Below, one piece after another: positions 26,745-35,170 of a stretch of DNA of 64,000 nucleotides. The notes under the pieces are model-generated. The model did no database searches and had not been told where the DNA came from. It worked only from the letters and a program-made list of their open reading frames with translations. Source of the DNA: Microbacterium sp. H83 (GTDB lineage: Bacteria > Actinomycetota > Actinomycetes > Actinomycetales > Microbacteriaceae); contig NZ_LWCU01000006.1 of the NCBI RefSeq assembly GCF_001650405.1, positions 17,003 through 81,002 on the forward strand, written 5' to 3'. How positions within the stretch are numbered: position 1 is the stretch's first letter; every line of letters begins with the position of its first letter. The position numbers and the translations under genes are program-made.

Positions 26745-29204
26745 TCAGGCGGAGATCTTCTCGATCGGCGCGACCTTGATCAGCAGCTTCTTCTGCCCCG
26801 CGGAATCGAAGCGGACATGCGCGATGCGCTTCGCACCCTCCCCCGTCACGGCATCGACGCGCCCCTCGCCGAAGTCGGCGTGGCGGATGCGGTCGCCCGC
26901 GGCGAGCTCGAGGTCTCCGTTGTCGCGCATCTTGGCCGTCACCCGGTTGGGGAACTTGTCCATCGCGGTCGAGAGGGGCGTGAGCGAGTCCCGTCCCGGG
27001 AGCGGCTTGACGCCGAATGGATCGTTCGACCCGGATCCGCCGAATCCGCCGGCCCGTCGGGCGTTCAGCGCGCGGGACTGCGTGCCGCCGCGGGAGTTCA
27101 CGTCACCCGGGGACTGGCGCCAGTCGATGAGGCCGGCGGGGATCTCCTGCAGGAACCGGCTCGGCATCGCGACCGACACCTCGCCGAACTGCGCGCGGGT
27201 CATGGCCAGCGAGAGGTGCAGCCTCTTGCGCGCGCGGGTGATGCCGACGTAGAACAGCCGGCGCTCCTCCTGAGGACCACCCGGCTCCCCTGCCGAGATG
27301 CGGTGCGGGATGAGATCCTCTTCGACGCCGGTGACGAACACGGCGTCGTACTCGAGGCCCTTCGCGGTGTGCATGGTCATCATCGAGACCGATCCGGACT
27401 CGTCGTCGAGGTCGTCGGCATCCGACACCAGAGCGACCTCGGTGAGGAAGTCGACGATCGTGCCCTCGGGGTTGTTGCGAGCGAAGTCGCGAGCGACGGC
27501 GACGAACTCGTCGAGGTTCTCGACCCTGGCCTCGTCCTGCGGGTCCCGGCTCGCGCGGAGGGCGTCGAGGTAGCCGCTCTTCGACAGCAGGAGGCTGAGA
27601 CCGTCGGCGACGGTCGTCGGTGCGGGGACCTCGCCGGATGCCGGCAGCATGATCTCGGTCGCCTCGGCGAGCACGGCATCGAGCTGCGCGATGGCGGCCT
27701 GGATCTTCGGTCCGAATCCGAGCTCGTCCGGCACCGAGAGCGCCTGTCGGAACGTGATGCCATGCTCCTCGGCGAAGCGGGCGATCGCCGTCTCGCTGAC
27801 GTCGCCGATGCCGCGGCGCGGCTTGTTGAGGATGCGGCGCACGGCCATCTCGTCGGCCGGGTTCGCCACCGCGACGAGATATGCGAGGGCGTCCTTGATC
27901 TCGGCGCGCTCGTAGAACTTGGTGCCGCCCATGATCTTGTACGGCACGGCCGAGCGGATGAAGATCTCCTCGAGCGCACGCGACTGCGAGTTGGTCCGAT
28001 AGAACACGGCCATCTCGGAGTACGGCATGCCGGCCCGGCGCAGGGCCTCGACCTCGTCCGCGACGAACTGCGCCTCATCGTGCTGCGAGTACCCGGTGAA
28101 GCCGACGATCATGTCGCCGTCGCCCTTGTCGCTCCAGAGCTTCTTGTCCTTGCGGTCGAAGTTGTTGCCGATCACGGCGTTCGCGGCCGAGAGGATGTTC
28201 TGGGTCGAGCGGTAGTTCTGCTCGAGCAGGACCACCCGCGCTCCGGGGAAGTCACGCTCGAACTCGCTGATGTTGCGGATGTCCGCGCCGCGGAACGCGT
28301 AGATCGACTGGTCGGAGTCGCCGACCACGGTGAGCGACGCTCCTTCGAGCTCCGGCGTCGTCTCGGGCTCGAAGATCATCATGCCGTTCGACGCATACGG
28401 GTCGGGCGATTCGCCCGACACCGGCCGCGTGAGCTCGTGGATCAGCGCGTACTGGGCATGGTTGGTGTCCTGGTACTCGTCGACGAGGATGTGTCGGAAG
28501 CGACGGCGATAGGTGTCGGCCACCTGCGGGAAGGCGCGGAAGAGGTAGACCGTCTGACCGATCAGGTCGTCGAAGTCGAACGCGTTCGCCTTCTGCAGCT
28601 GACGCTGGTAATCGGTGAAGAGCTCGACGAAGATGCGCTCCGCCGGGTCGCTCATGTTGGCCTGGCGCGCGTACGCCTCCGCATCGGACAGCTCGTTCTT
28701 GAGCTTGGAGATGCGGGACTGCACGGATGCCGGGGTGAGCCCGTACGCGTCGGCCTCGTGCTCCTTGACCAGCCGCTTGATCAGGGCGCGCGAGTCCCCC
28801 GAGTCGTAGATCGTGAACGACTTCGTGAATCCGAACTGCTGTGCCTCGCGCCGCAGGATGCGCACGCAAGCCGAGTGGAAGGTGGAGATCCACATGCCCC
28901 TGGCGGCCTCGCCGACGATCGCCTCGACGCGCTCCCGCATCTCACCCGCGGCCTTGTTGGTGAACGTGATCGCGAGGATCTGGCTCGGCCAGGCCTCGCG
29001 CGCGCGGAGCAGCGAGGCGATGCGTCGCGTGAGCACGCTCGTCTTGCCCGACCCCGCACCGGCGACGATCAGCAGCGCGGGACCGCGGTAGGTCACGGCC
29101 TCGAGCTGCTGAGGGTTGAGACCGGCGAGGAGGTCGTACTGTCCGGTGGGTCCTGCCGGGCGAGGGCCGGCGGTTCCGGGGACGATGAGGGGGGCTTCTG
29201 TCAT
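26745..29204 (-). CDS. pcrA: ATP-dependent DNA helicase PcrA/UvrD1
   Basis: An 819-residue superfamily 1A 3'-5' helicase for repair and replication-fork clearing. Motif I AGAGSGKT (residues 48-55), motif Ia ITFTNKAAGEM, motif II VDEYQDTN, motif III GDSDQSIYAFRGA, motif IV LEQNYRST, motif V MTMHTAKGLEYDAVF and motif VI YVGITRARKRL are all present. The C-terminal 70 residues form the Tudor-like RNA-polymerase-binding tail (GDRIRHADFGEGRVDAV). Length and tail are typical of actinobacterial PcrA/UvrD1. Confidence 0.97.
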   Translation of the reverse strand: MTEAPLIVPGTAGPRPAGPTGQYDLLAGLNPQQLEAVTYRGPALLIVAGAGSGKTSVLTRRIASLLRAREAWPSQILAITFTNKAAGEMRERVEAIVGEAARGMWISTFHSACVRILRREAQQFGFTKSFTIYDSGDSRALIKRLVKEHEADAYGLTPASVQSRISKLKNELSDAEAYARQANMSDPAERIFVELFTDYQRQLQKANAFDFDDLIGQTVYLFRAFPQVADTYRRRFRHILVDEYQDTNHAQYALIHELTRPVSGESPDPYASNGMMIFEPETTPELEGASLTVVGDSDQSIYAFRGADIRNISEFERDFPGARVVLLEQNYRSTQNILSAANAVIGNNFDRKDKKLWSDKGDGDMIVGFTGYSQHDEAQFVADEVEALRRAGMPYSEMAVFYRTNSQSRALEEIFIRSAVPYKIMGGTKFYERAEIKDALAYLVAVANPADEMAVRRILNKPRRGIGDVSETAIARFAEEHGITFRQALSVPDELGFGPKIQAAIAQLDAVLAEATEIMLPASGEVPAPTTVADGLSLLLSKSGYLDALRASRDPQDEARVENLDEFVAVARDFARNNPEGTIVDFLTEVALVSDADDLDDESGSVSMMTMHTAKGLEYDAVFVTGVEEDLIPHRISAGEPGGPQEERRLFYVGITRARKRLHLSLAMTRAQFGEVSVAMPSRFLQEIPAGLIDWRQSPGDVNSRGGTQSRALNARRAGGFGGSGSNDPFGVKPLPGRDSLTPLSTAMDKFPNRVTAKMRDNGDLELAAGDRIRHADFGEGRVDAVTGEGAKRIAHVRFDSAGQKKLLIKVAPIEKISA

Positions 29205-29213
29205 GGCTCTACG

Positions 29214-29219
29214 AGTCTA
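29214..29219 (-). promoter_or_regulatory. -10 box of pcrA
   Basis: TAGACT on the reverse strand, 9 nt before the ATG at 29204, predicting a 5' leader of only a few bases. Confidence 0.45.
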
Positions 29220-29277
29220 AGCCGCGCCACCGACACCGCCGTCGGCGTCTGCCCGCGTGACGCCGGGCGCACGCGGA

Positions 29278-29309
29278 AGGGGTGCGCGGACCGGAGCCCG
29301 CGCACCCCT
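29278..29309 (-). terminator. Terminator after the LTD/phytase-like gene
   Basis: Perfect 12-bp stem (29278-29289 with 29298-29309), 8-nt loop, 20 nt beyond the stop at 29330. Confidence 0.7.
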
Positions 29310-29329
29310 CCGGTGGGTGCGGATCGACG

Positions 29330-32300
29330 TCAGGCCGCGCGCCGGCGCCGGGCCACGACCACCGCGCCGGCGACCAGCATCAGACCGGCCAGCACGACCG
29401 CCGCGATCGGGAGTTCGGCCCCCGTGGCGGCGAGCCCCGTCGCGGTGATGCGGATGTCGGCCCAGCCGAGGAGCGTGCCGTCTGCGGCGTACACCGCGAT
29501 CCGGTGGGCGCCGAGCGCGGCATCCGTCGGGATCGTGACCGTGATCGCGCCCGCCGCGTTCAGCTCGCCGGTCGCGAGCAGCGCGGGATCCGAGTACAGC
29601 CAGACGGCGGCGCTCGTTCCGGCGTGCTCGGCGCCGACGGTCACGGTGACCTTCGATCCCCGGGCGGCGACGGCCGGGTCGACCGTCGCGTCGTTGCGGT
29701 TGTCATCGGTCAGGCCCGTGCCCGGCAGCGGCGTCTGCCCGCCGGGAGTGCCGGGGCCGCCGGGGGTGCCAGGGCCGCCCGGGTTGCCGCCGGTCGTGCC
29801 GGGAAGCGTGCCCACTCGGAGAGCCTCGGAGGCGAAGCCGTCGGCGAACCACCACACGGGTCGCTGCCCGTCGACGGACAGCGATGCCGGAGCGGTCGCG
29901 AAGCCCTCGTTGTTGATGTCCGGCATCCCCGTCGGTCGCGCGAAGTGCGCGACGCCGGGCTTGTCGGTGCCGTTCAGGCTGATCTGCGCCGACGTGCCGT
30001 GGCAGCCGTCGTCGCACACCGCCCAGAGGACGTCCAGGACGCTGTCGTAGTCCAGGGCCATGACGCCTGCGAGCCCCGGCGCGATCTCCGAGACGAGCGT
30101 CGCCTCGCCGTCCGCGCCGAGCGCGAAGGCGTAGACGTGGCCGTTGTCCTCGACCGCGACGAAGAAGAGACCGTCGCCGTGTCCGGCATAGTCGCTCGCG
30201 TCGTAGGCGGATCCGGTGTTGACGTCGAACAGCTCGCCGTCGAGAGCGGAGTCCGGCACCCACTGCACCGCCTCCATGCCGAGGTTGGCCCCCACGGCGG
30301 GAAGCAGCGCGGTGAGGTCCCACTCCTGCTGGGCGACGAGGTCGCCGGCTGCGGCCTCGGGGTCGACCTTCAGCACCACGTTCTGGTTGACGCCCTTGGC
30401 GCTGTTGTCGCGCTCGGAGGCGACATAGACGAAGCCGTCTCCGTCGACCGTGATGCCCTCGGTGTCGGGGCCCGCAGCGCCGGGCGCTCCGGCGTCCCGC
30501 TGGAAGCGGACGCGCTTGCCGTCCTCCCAGCCGGAGATCTTCGAGAACGATCCGTCGGCGCTCACGCGGAGCTTCCAGATGCGTCCCTCGCCGTTGTCGA
30601 CCGCCCAGAGGAACGCGCCGTCGGCGGTCTCCTGCACGTCGAGGCCGGAGCTGTCCTCCAGGAACGCGGGAGCGGAGTCGAGCACGCGCACGTCCTGCGA
30701 GCCCGGCCACGCCGATACGGCGACCTCGCCCTCGCAGACGTTGGCGGCGCCCTTGGTGCTCTCCGCCGTCACGGCGAAGGCACCGGTGACATCGGGGCAG
30801 CGCCCCCACGTGGTGGCGGCGTGCCCCTCGCCCCAGGTCGTCGAGTCGACGAGCAGGTCGCCGTCGAAGACGCGCACGGCGTCTCCGCCGCCGAGGCCGA
30901 AGCCCAGCTGGTCGCGCTCGATCACCAGGTACCCGCCGGCCGCGATCGTCGTGCCCGCGGGAATGACGTAGGCGTGGGCGTCGTCGTCATCCTTCACGAC
31001 GATTCCGGAGACGTCCAGCGCGGATGCCGTCGGGTTGACGAGCTCGATCCAGTCCTCCGGCGATCCGCCGTCCGACTCGACCTCGTTGATGCGCACCGGG
31101 TTGCCGCACGCGTTGCGCAGTCCCTTGGTGCTCGTCGCGATGTCGACGAAGTCGCCCGTGCCGTCCTCGCAGCGCGCGAGCACGCCGTCGGCGTGAGCCG
31201 GGTACACGTGCTCGTCCACGACGTTGAGGTTCGGGTCGCGCAGAGTCACGGTGTCGCCGCCGCCGAGCCCGAACTCGAAGTCGCGGAACTGGTCGAACAC
31301 GAGATACGCCCCCGGCTCGAGGATCGTGCCCTCGGCGAGCGGGGTGGTCTGGACCGCGTGGCCGACCGGGTCGTCGTCCATGACCGACCAGCCCGAGACA
31401 TCGACCGGGGTGCTGCCGATGTTCACGACCTCGATCCAGTCGGTGAGGTCGCCGTTCGACTCGATCTCGTTGATCACGACGTCGGGCATGACGCACGAGC
31501 CGGCGTTGGTGGCGCCGGGGGTCGCGTGTGCGAGCACGAACTCGCCGACGCCGTCGGGGCAGCGGGCGAGGGTCGCGGCGATGAAGTCGCCGTCGATCGC
31601 GGCGTGCGCCGTCCACGGCATCGTGTCGTCGATCTGGGTGCCCGTCGCATCGAACAGGCGGATGCGGTCGGCGCTGCCGATGCCGATCGGGTCGCGGAAG
31701 GCGGTCGGCACGCCGTTCACGACGCCGATCGACCCCTCCTCGACGACCAGGTACTGACCGGCCTCGATCGACGTGCCGGCCGGGAACTGCCAGCGGTGGT
31801 CGTCGGAGTTGTCGCGGATCTCGTATCCGGAGATGTCGAGCGCCGTGTCCCCCGGATTGAAGAACTCGACCCAGTCGGCCGGCTGCGAGTCCACCTCGTT
31901 GATGAGGATCGAGCCCGGGTTCGGGACGTCGGCGCGGAAGACGTTCGCCGCGCCCTTGGTCGACTCCGCCGTCTGCGCCCAGGTCGACACTCCGTCGATG
32001 TCCTGCACTCCCCACGTGACCGGGGCGTGCCCGGTCCAGGTGGTCGAGTCGACGACGACGCCCTGCGGGTCGAACAGTCGGACCGAGTCGTCCTTGCCCA
32101 GACCGAAGTCGAATCCGGTGACGCCGCCGTCGACCTGGTCGATCGCGAGGAAGGCGCCCGGTGCCACGACGGTTCCCACGGGGAACGTGTACAGGGGGCT
32201 GTCGTCCTTGTTGTCGCGGACTCCGAAGCCGGAGATGTCGACGGGCGCGGACGACGTGTTGACGAACTCGATCCAGTCGCCGGGGACGCCCCCGTCGGAT

Positions 32301-32422
32301 TCGACCTCGTTGATGCGGATGCCGGTGTCGGCTCCGGCGGCGGAGAGCGGGACGGCGAGCAGGGCGGCGGCGCTGAGTGCGCAGACCGCCGTGGCCGCTG
32401 CCGCGGATTGCAGGCGGGACAT
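29330..32422 (-). CDS. Wall-anchored lamin-tail-domain / phytase-like surface protein
   Basis: A 1030-residue exported protein. It has a signal peptide (residues 1-31), then four lamin-tail domains, each opening with INEVES/INEVDS/INEIES/INEVES and DWIE or DWVE (starts near residues 35, 175, 325 and 452). A β-propeller-like esterase-phytase/SdiA-regulated domain follows (about 575-880; SSGLDV, GPDTEGITVDGDGFVYVASERDN), then a Gly/Pro linker, an Ig-like domain, and a sorting signal LAATG (997-1001) with a hydrophobic helix and RRRRAA tail. LAxTG is the motif used by class E sortases. An 11-nt, four-unit PHO-box-like repeat upstream suggests induction at low phosphate, which suits a phosphoester-cleaving role. 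Activity is inferred. Confidence 0.85.
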   Translation of the reverse strand: MSRLQSAAAATAVCALSAAALLAVPLSAAGADTGIRINEVESDGGVPGDWIEFVNTSSAPVDISGFGVRDNKDDSPLYTFPVGTVVAPGAFLAIDQVDGGVTGFDFGLGKDDSVRLFDPQGVVVDSTTWTGHAPVTWGVQDIDGVSTWAQTAESTKGAANVFRADVPNPGSILINEVDSQPADWVEFFNPGDTALDISGYEIRDNSDDHRWQFPAGTSIEAGQYLVVEEGSIGVVNGVPTAFRDPIGIGSADRIRLFDATGTQIDDTMPWTAHAAIDGDFIAATLARCPDGVGEFVLAHATPGATNAGSCVMPDVVINEIESNGDLTDWIEVVNIGSTPVDVSGWSVMDDDPVGHAVQTTPLAEGTILEPGAYLVFDQFRDFEFGLGGGDTVTLRDPNLNVVDEHVYPAHADGVLARCEDGTGDFVDIATSTKGLRNACGNPVRINEVESDGGSPEDWIELVNPTASALDVSGIVVKDDDDAHAYVIPAGTTIAAGGYLVIERDQLGFGLGGGDAVRVFDGDLLVDSTTWGEGHAATTWGRCPDVTGAFAVTAESTKGAANVCEGEVAVSAWPGSQDVRVLDSAPAFLEDSSGLDVQETADGAFLWAVDNGEGRIWKLRVSADGSFSKISGWEDGKRVRFQRDAGAPGAAGPDTEGITVDGDGFVYVASERDNSAKGVNQNVVLKVDPEAAAGDLVAQQEWDLTALLPAVGANLGMEAVQWVPDSALDGELFDVNTGSAYDASDYAGHGDGLFFVAVEDNGHVYAFALGADGEATLVSEIAPGLAGVMALDYDSVLDVLWAVCDDGCHGTSAQISLNGTDKPGVAHFARPTGMPDINNEGFATAPASLSVDGQRPVWWFADGFASEALRVGTLPGTTGGNPGGPGTPGGPGTPGGQTPLPGTGLTDDNRNDATVDPAVAARGSKVTVTVGAEHAGTSAAVWLYSDPALLATGELNAAGAITVTIPTDAALGAHRIAVYAADGTLLGWADIRITATGLAATGAELPIAAVVLAGLMLVAGAVVVARRRRAA

Positions 32423-32469
32423 GGGGCTCCTGGGTAGGGCTCAGACGGGTGTGAGCCCAGATCATCGGC

Positions 32470-32513
32470 ACCCGGTGGACGGACGGCGTCCCGCCGGTGG
32501 ACGGGAGGTGAAC
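32470..32513 (-). promoter_or_regulatory. PHO-box-like direct repeat (4 x 11 nt) upstream of the LTD/phytase-like gene
   Basis: On the reverse strand four contiguous 11-nt units begin GTTCACC (32513-32503), GTCCACC (32502-32492), GGACGCC (32491-32481) and GTCCACC (32480-32470). They sit 47 nt before the ATG. Streptomyces PhoP binds direct repeats of 11 nt with consensus GTTCACC. The match in sequence and spacing is direct observation; binding by a PhoP orthologue is inference. Confidence 0.65.
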
Positions 32514-32565
32514 GAGCGCTGGACATTGCCGCGATCACGCCCGTCCGACCCGCTGCACCGCGTGC

Positions 32566-33552
32566 TCAGGAGCGGAAGAAGCCGACTCCCAGATCGGGAT
32601 GATCGACGAACACGCCGTCGACGCCCGTCGCCGCGATCGCGCCCCACTCCGCCTCATAGTCGCCGTAGGCGCTCTTGCCGCCCTGGCCGCGGTACTCCGG
32701 CGACAGGAAGGCGTTCTCCGGACGGCACGTCCAGGTGAACACCGTGAGACCCCGCGCATGCGCGTCGGCGACGATCGTGTTGCCCTTCTCGAGCAGCATC
32801 CGCTTGTTCACGCTGACGCCGTCGACCACGCCGACGAGACCGTCGAGTCCGGTCGGGGTCACCGTGGCCGGGTAGGTGAGGGCCTGTCTGCCCTGGGCGG
32901 TGAGCAGGTCGAACGGCCGCCCCGTCGCCTCGATGAGATAGATGTACGACGCCGGGATCCCCCTGGCCTTGAGCTGCGCGAGCACCGTCGACTCGAAGCT
33001 CTCCACGATCAGCGGCAGCTCGCCGTCGGCCCATCCCGCCGCTCGCAGGTCCCGCTCGATGAGCGGCACCAGGTCGAGTCCGATGCTCGCGAAGTAGGTC
33101 GCATGCTTGACCTCGAGAACGACGCCGATCTCGCGTCCGTGCTCGGCGGACCCCTCCCGGACGATGTCGAGGAGGTCGATGAGGCGCAGGATCGCCTGAG
33201 AGCCGTCGAAGGAGGCGCTGGACAGGCGGACCTTCGGCAGGCGTTCGCGGCTCCGCAGCGTCGCCAGCTCATCCCAGGTGAAGTCCTCGGTGAACCAACC
33301 GGTCAGCGCCTCGCCGTCGACGCGCTTGGTCGTCTTCCGGTCGGCGAACTCCGGATGATCGGCGACGTCGGTGGTCCCGGAGATCTCGTTCTCGTGGCGG
33401 ACGACGAGCACGCCGTCCTTCGTCGCCACGACGTCGGGTTCGACGGCATCCACTCCCATCGCCAGCGCGAGCTCGTACGAGGAGCGGCTGTGCTCCGGAC
33501 GGTAGCCGGGCGCACCGCGATGCCCGATGACGAGGGGGGATTTCCTGGGCAC
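32566..33552 (-). CDS. Glycerophosphodiester phosphodiesterase
   Basis: A 328-residue TIM-barrel enzyme that splits glycerophosphodiesters into glycerol-3-phosphate and an alcohol. It has the HRGAPGYRPEHS motif with catalytic His near the N-terminus, the metal ligand pair EPDVV, the second catalytic His in VVRHENEISGTTDVA, and EVKH. There is no signal peptide with this start. I chose the GTG at 33550-33552 because a TACGCT box lies exactly 6 nt upstream, as in other leaderless genes here; GTG at 33558 is an in-frame alternative. The long C-terminal insertions resemble GlpQ-like rather than UgpQ enzymes. Confidence 0.9.
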   Translation of the reverse strand: MPRKSPLVIGHRGAPGYRPEHSRSSYELALAMGVDAVEPDVVATKDGVLVVRHENEISGTTDVADHPEFADRKTTKRVDGEALTGWFTEDFTWDELATLRSRERLPKVRLSSASFDGSQAILRLIDLLDIVREGSAEHGREIGVVLEVKHATYFASIGLDLVPLIERDLRAAGWADGELPLIVESFESTVLAQLKARGIPASYIYLIEATGRPFDLLTAQGRQALTYPATVTPTGLDGLVGVVDGVSVNKRMLLEKGNTIVADAHARGLTVFTWTCRPENAFLSPEYRGQGGKSAYGDYEAEWGAIAATGVDGVFVDHPDLGVGFFRS

Positions 33553-33558
33553 GCTCAC

Positions 33559-33564
33559 AGCGTA
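33559..33564 (-). promoter_or_regulatory. -10 box of a leaderless glycerophosphodiesterase transcript
   Basis: TACGCT on the reverse strand, 6 nt before GTG at 33552. It supports that start. Confidence 0.5.
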
Positions 33565-33639
33565 GAACACCCGGGCGACGGTTCCCTCCGGGTATCGTGG
33601 AGGAAAGCGACCTACAACCCCTTTGGAGTGAGGCCCACC

Positions 33640-34560
33640 ATGAGCAATTTCGCTTTCAACAACCCGGCGTTCCAGCAGCAGGATCCGCGTAACGTCGCGA
33701 CCTACCCGGGTGCGCCGCAGGGCGCTCAGGGTGCGCAGGCCGCGTCGTTCCAGCATGGGACCATGGATGCCGCCGCGAACGCGCAGCTGGAGGGCATGTA
33801 CGCCGCTCCCCCGGCCGGCGCCATCGAGACCGACCGCATGTCCGTCGAGGACACCGTCTGGAAGACCGCGGGTCTCTTCGCCATCCTGCTCGTCACCGCG
33901 GCCGTCGGCTGGGTGTGGACGCTCGGCGGACTCTCCGCGCCCGAGTACAACCCGTACGGCGGCGCGGCCGTCAACATGCTGCCCTGGATCGTCGGCGCAC
34001 TCGGCGGCTTCGTCCTCGCGATGGTGATCTCGTTCACCTCGCGCAAGAAGGTCCGCCCCGCGCTGATCTTCGCGTACGCCGCCTTCGAGGGACTCTTCAT
34101 CGGCGGCATCTCGGCGTTCTTCGAGGTCCGCTGGCCCGGCATCGTGACTCAGGCGACGCTGGCCACGGTCGCGGTCGTCGGTGTGACCCTGGCGCTCTTC
34201 GCGAGCGGCAAGATCCGCGCGTCCAAGAAGGCCACGAAGGTCTTCATGATCGCCATGATCGGCTACCTCGTGTTCTCGCTGCTCAACCTGGTCCTGATGT
34301 GGACCGGCGTGAACCAGAACGCGTTCGGACTGTTCAGCCAGCCTGTCTTTGGCATCCCCCTCGGCCTGATCATCGGCGTCCTCGTCGTCATCATGGCCGC
34401 GTACTCGCTGGTGCTCGACTTCGACCAGATCCAGCAGGGCGTCCGCAACGGCGCTCCCCGCAAGTACGGCTGGCTCGGCGCCTTCGGCATCATGGTCACG
34501 GTCGTCTGGCTCTACGTCGAGATCCTCCGAATCATCGCGATCGCCCGCGGCAACAACTGA
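33640..34560 (+). CDS. BAX inhibitor-1 / YccA-family membrane protein
   Basis: A 306-residue protein with a 70-residue Gln/Ala/Pro-rich cytoplasmic N-terminus and seven membrane helices (from about residue 78 to 300). This is the actinobacterial 'BaxI_1' branch of the TMBIM family, whose studied bacterial relative BsYetJ is a pH-gated calcium leak channel. The last helix region carries LDFDQIQQGV, with the Asp residues that form the pH sensor in the family. Ribosome site GGAGTGAGG and a TATCGT -10 box (33593-33598) precede the ATG. It is followed by a TTCG-loop terminator. Confidence 0.9.
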   Translation: MSNFAFNNPAFQQQDPRNVATYPGAPQGAQGAQAASFQHGTMDAAANAQLEGMYAAPPAGAIETDRMSVEDTVWKTAGLFAILLVTAAVGWVWTLGGLSAPEYNPYGGAAVNMLPWIVGALGGFVLAMVISFTSRKKVRPALIFAYAAFEGLFIGGISAFFEVRWPGIVTQATLATVAVVGVTLALFASGKIRASKKATKVFMIAMIGYLVFSLLNLVLMWTGVNQNAFGLFSQPVFGIPLGLIIGVLVVIMAAYSLVLDFDQIQQGVRNGAPRKYGWLGAFGIMVTVVWLYVEILRIIAIARGNN

Positions 34561-34581
34561 CGCGACCTCACCTCGCTCAGG

Positions 34582-34611
34582 AGGCCCGCTTCCCTTCGGG
34601 GAAGCGGGCCT
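34582..34611 (+). terminator. Terminator after the BAX inhibitor-1-like gene
   Basis: 13-bp stem (34582-34594 with 34599-34611) closed by a TTCG tetraloop, 22 nt after the stop, then TTCTG. Confidence 0.85.
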
Positions 34612-34724
34612 TCTGCCATACCTGGATGGCCGCGCGCAAGGGGTTGGCTGACAAACAGCTGAGAGGGCACAGTGGACGACACGAGCCGCGGCACCCCGCG
34701 GCTCACGAAACAAAGGAGCTGACC

Positions 34725-34997
34725 ATGAGCTTTCTCGGATTCCTTCTTCTCGGCCTGATCGCCGGTGCCATCGCGAAGCTGATCCTTCCCGGCAAGCAGG
34801 GCGGCGGATGGTTCGTCACCCTTCTGCTCGGAGTCGTGGGCGCCCTCCTCGGCGGCTGGCTCGGCAGCCTGATCCTGAACCGTCCGCTCACGGAGTTCTG
34901 GGACCTCGGCACCTGGCTCCTCGCCATCGGCGGCTCGATCATCGTGCTGCTGATCTACGGCCTGATCGCCGGACGCGGCCAGAAGGCGCGCAGCTGA
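34725..34997 (+). CDS. GlsB/YeaQ/YmgE-family small membrane protein
   Basis: A 90-residue protein with three hydrophobic helices (about 2-20, 27-50, 62-84), Gly-rich LGLIAGAIAKLILPGKQGGG, and a cytoplasmic RGQKARS tail. The family (transglycosylase-associated protein) is commonly part of envelope-stress or general-stress regulons; its molecular role is unclear. AAAGGAG lies 7 nt before the ATG. It is transcribed alone between two terminators. Confidence 0.88.
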   Translation: MSFLGFLLLGLIAGAIAKLILPGKQGGGWFVTLLLGVVGALLGGWLGSLILNRPLTEFWDLGTWLLAIGGSIIVLLIYGLIAGRGQKARS

Positions 34998-35018
34998 CAC
35001 CGCCGTTCACCGAACGCC

Positions 35019-35058
35019 ACGAGGCCCCCGTCGGAGCTCTGCTCCGCGGGGGCCTCGT
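35019..35058 (+). terminator. Terminator after the GlsB-like gene
   Basis: Outer 12-bp stem (35019-35030 with 35047-35058) continued by an inner 6-bp stem (35032-35037 with 35041-35046). It abuts the YCII remnant on the other strand. Confidence 0.8.
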
Positions 35059-35154
35059 CCATTCGCTGCAGCGGTCCATCGCGTCGATGACCTGCTCGAA
35101 CGGCATCTGCTCGTACGCCTCGACGGCCTCGTCGTTCGAGCGCATGATCAGCAT
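35059..35154 (-). pseudogene. Remnant of a YCII-related (DGPF-type) gene
   Basis: Reverse-strand codons from ATG 35154 read MLIMRSNDEAVEAYEQMP, then FEQVIDAMDR, which is the N-terminus of YCII-related proteins. After about 28 residues the homology stops at the terminator stem (35058) and the frame continues as Arg-rich nonsense. The expected NEEL-type continuation and about 80 residues are missing. It starts only 17 nt after the ldh stop on the same strand, so it was probably a co-transcribed gene lost by deletion. Confidence 0.65.
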
Positions 35155-35170
35155 GTCGCGTCGACATCGG

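Noticed and set aside
26817..30050. 1077-codon plus-strand frame opposite pcrA and the LTD gene
   Set aside because: It spans two real genes and an intergenic terminator on the other strand and has shadow-frame composition.
32566..34713. 715-codon version of the glycerophosphodiesterase
   Set aside because: The upstream half is antisense to the BAX-inhibitor-1 gene and lacks homology; the conserved region starts near 33552.
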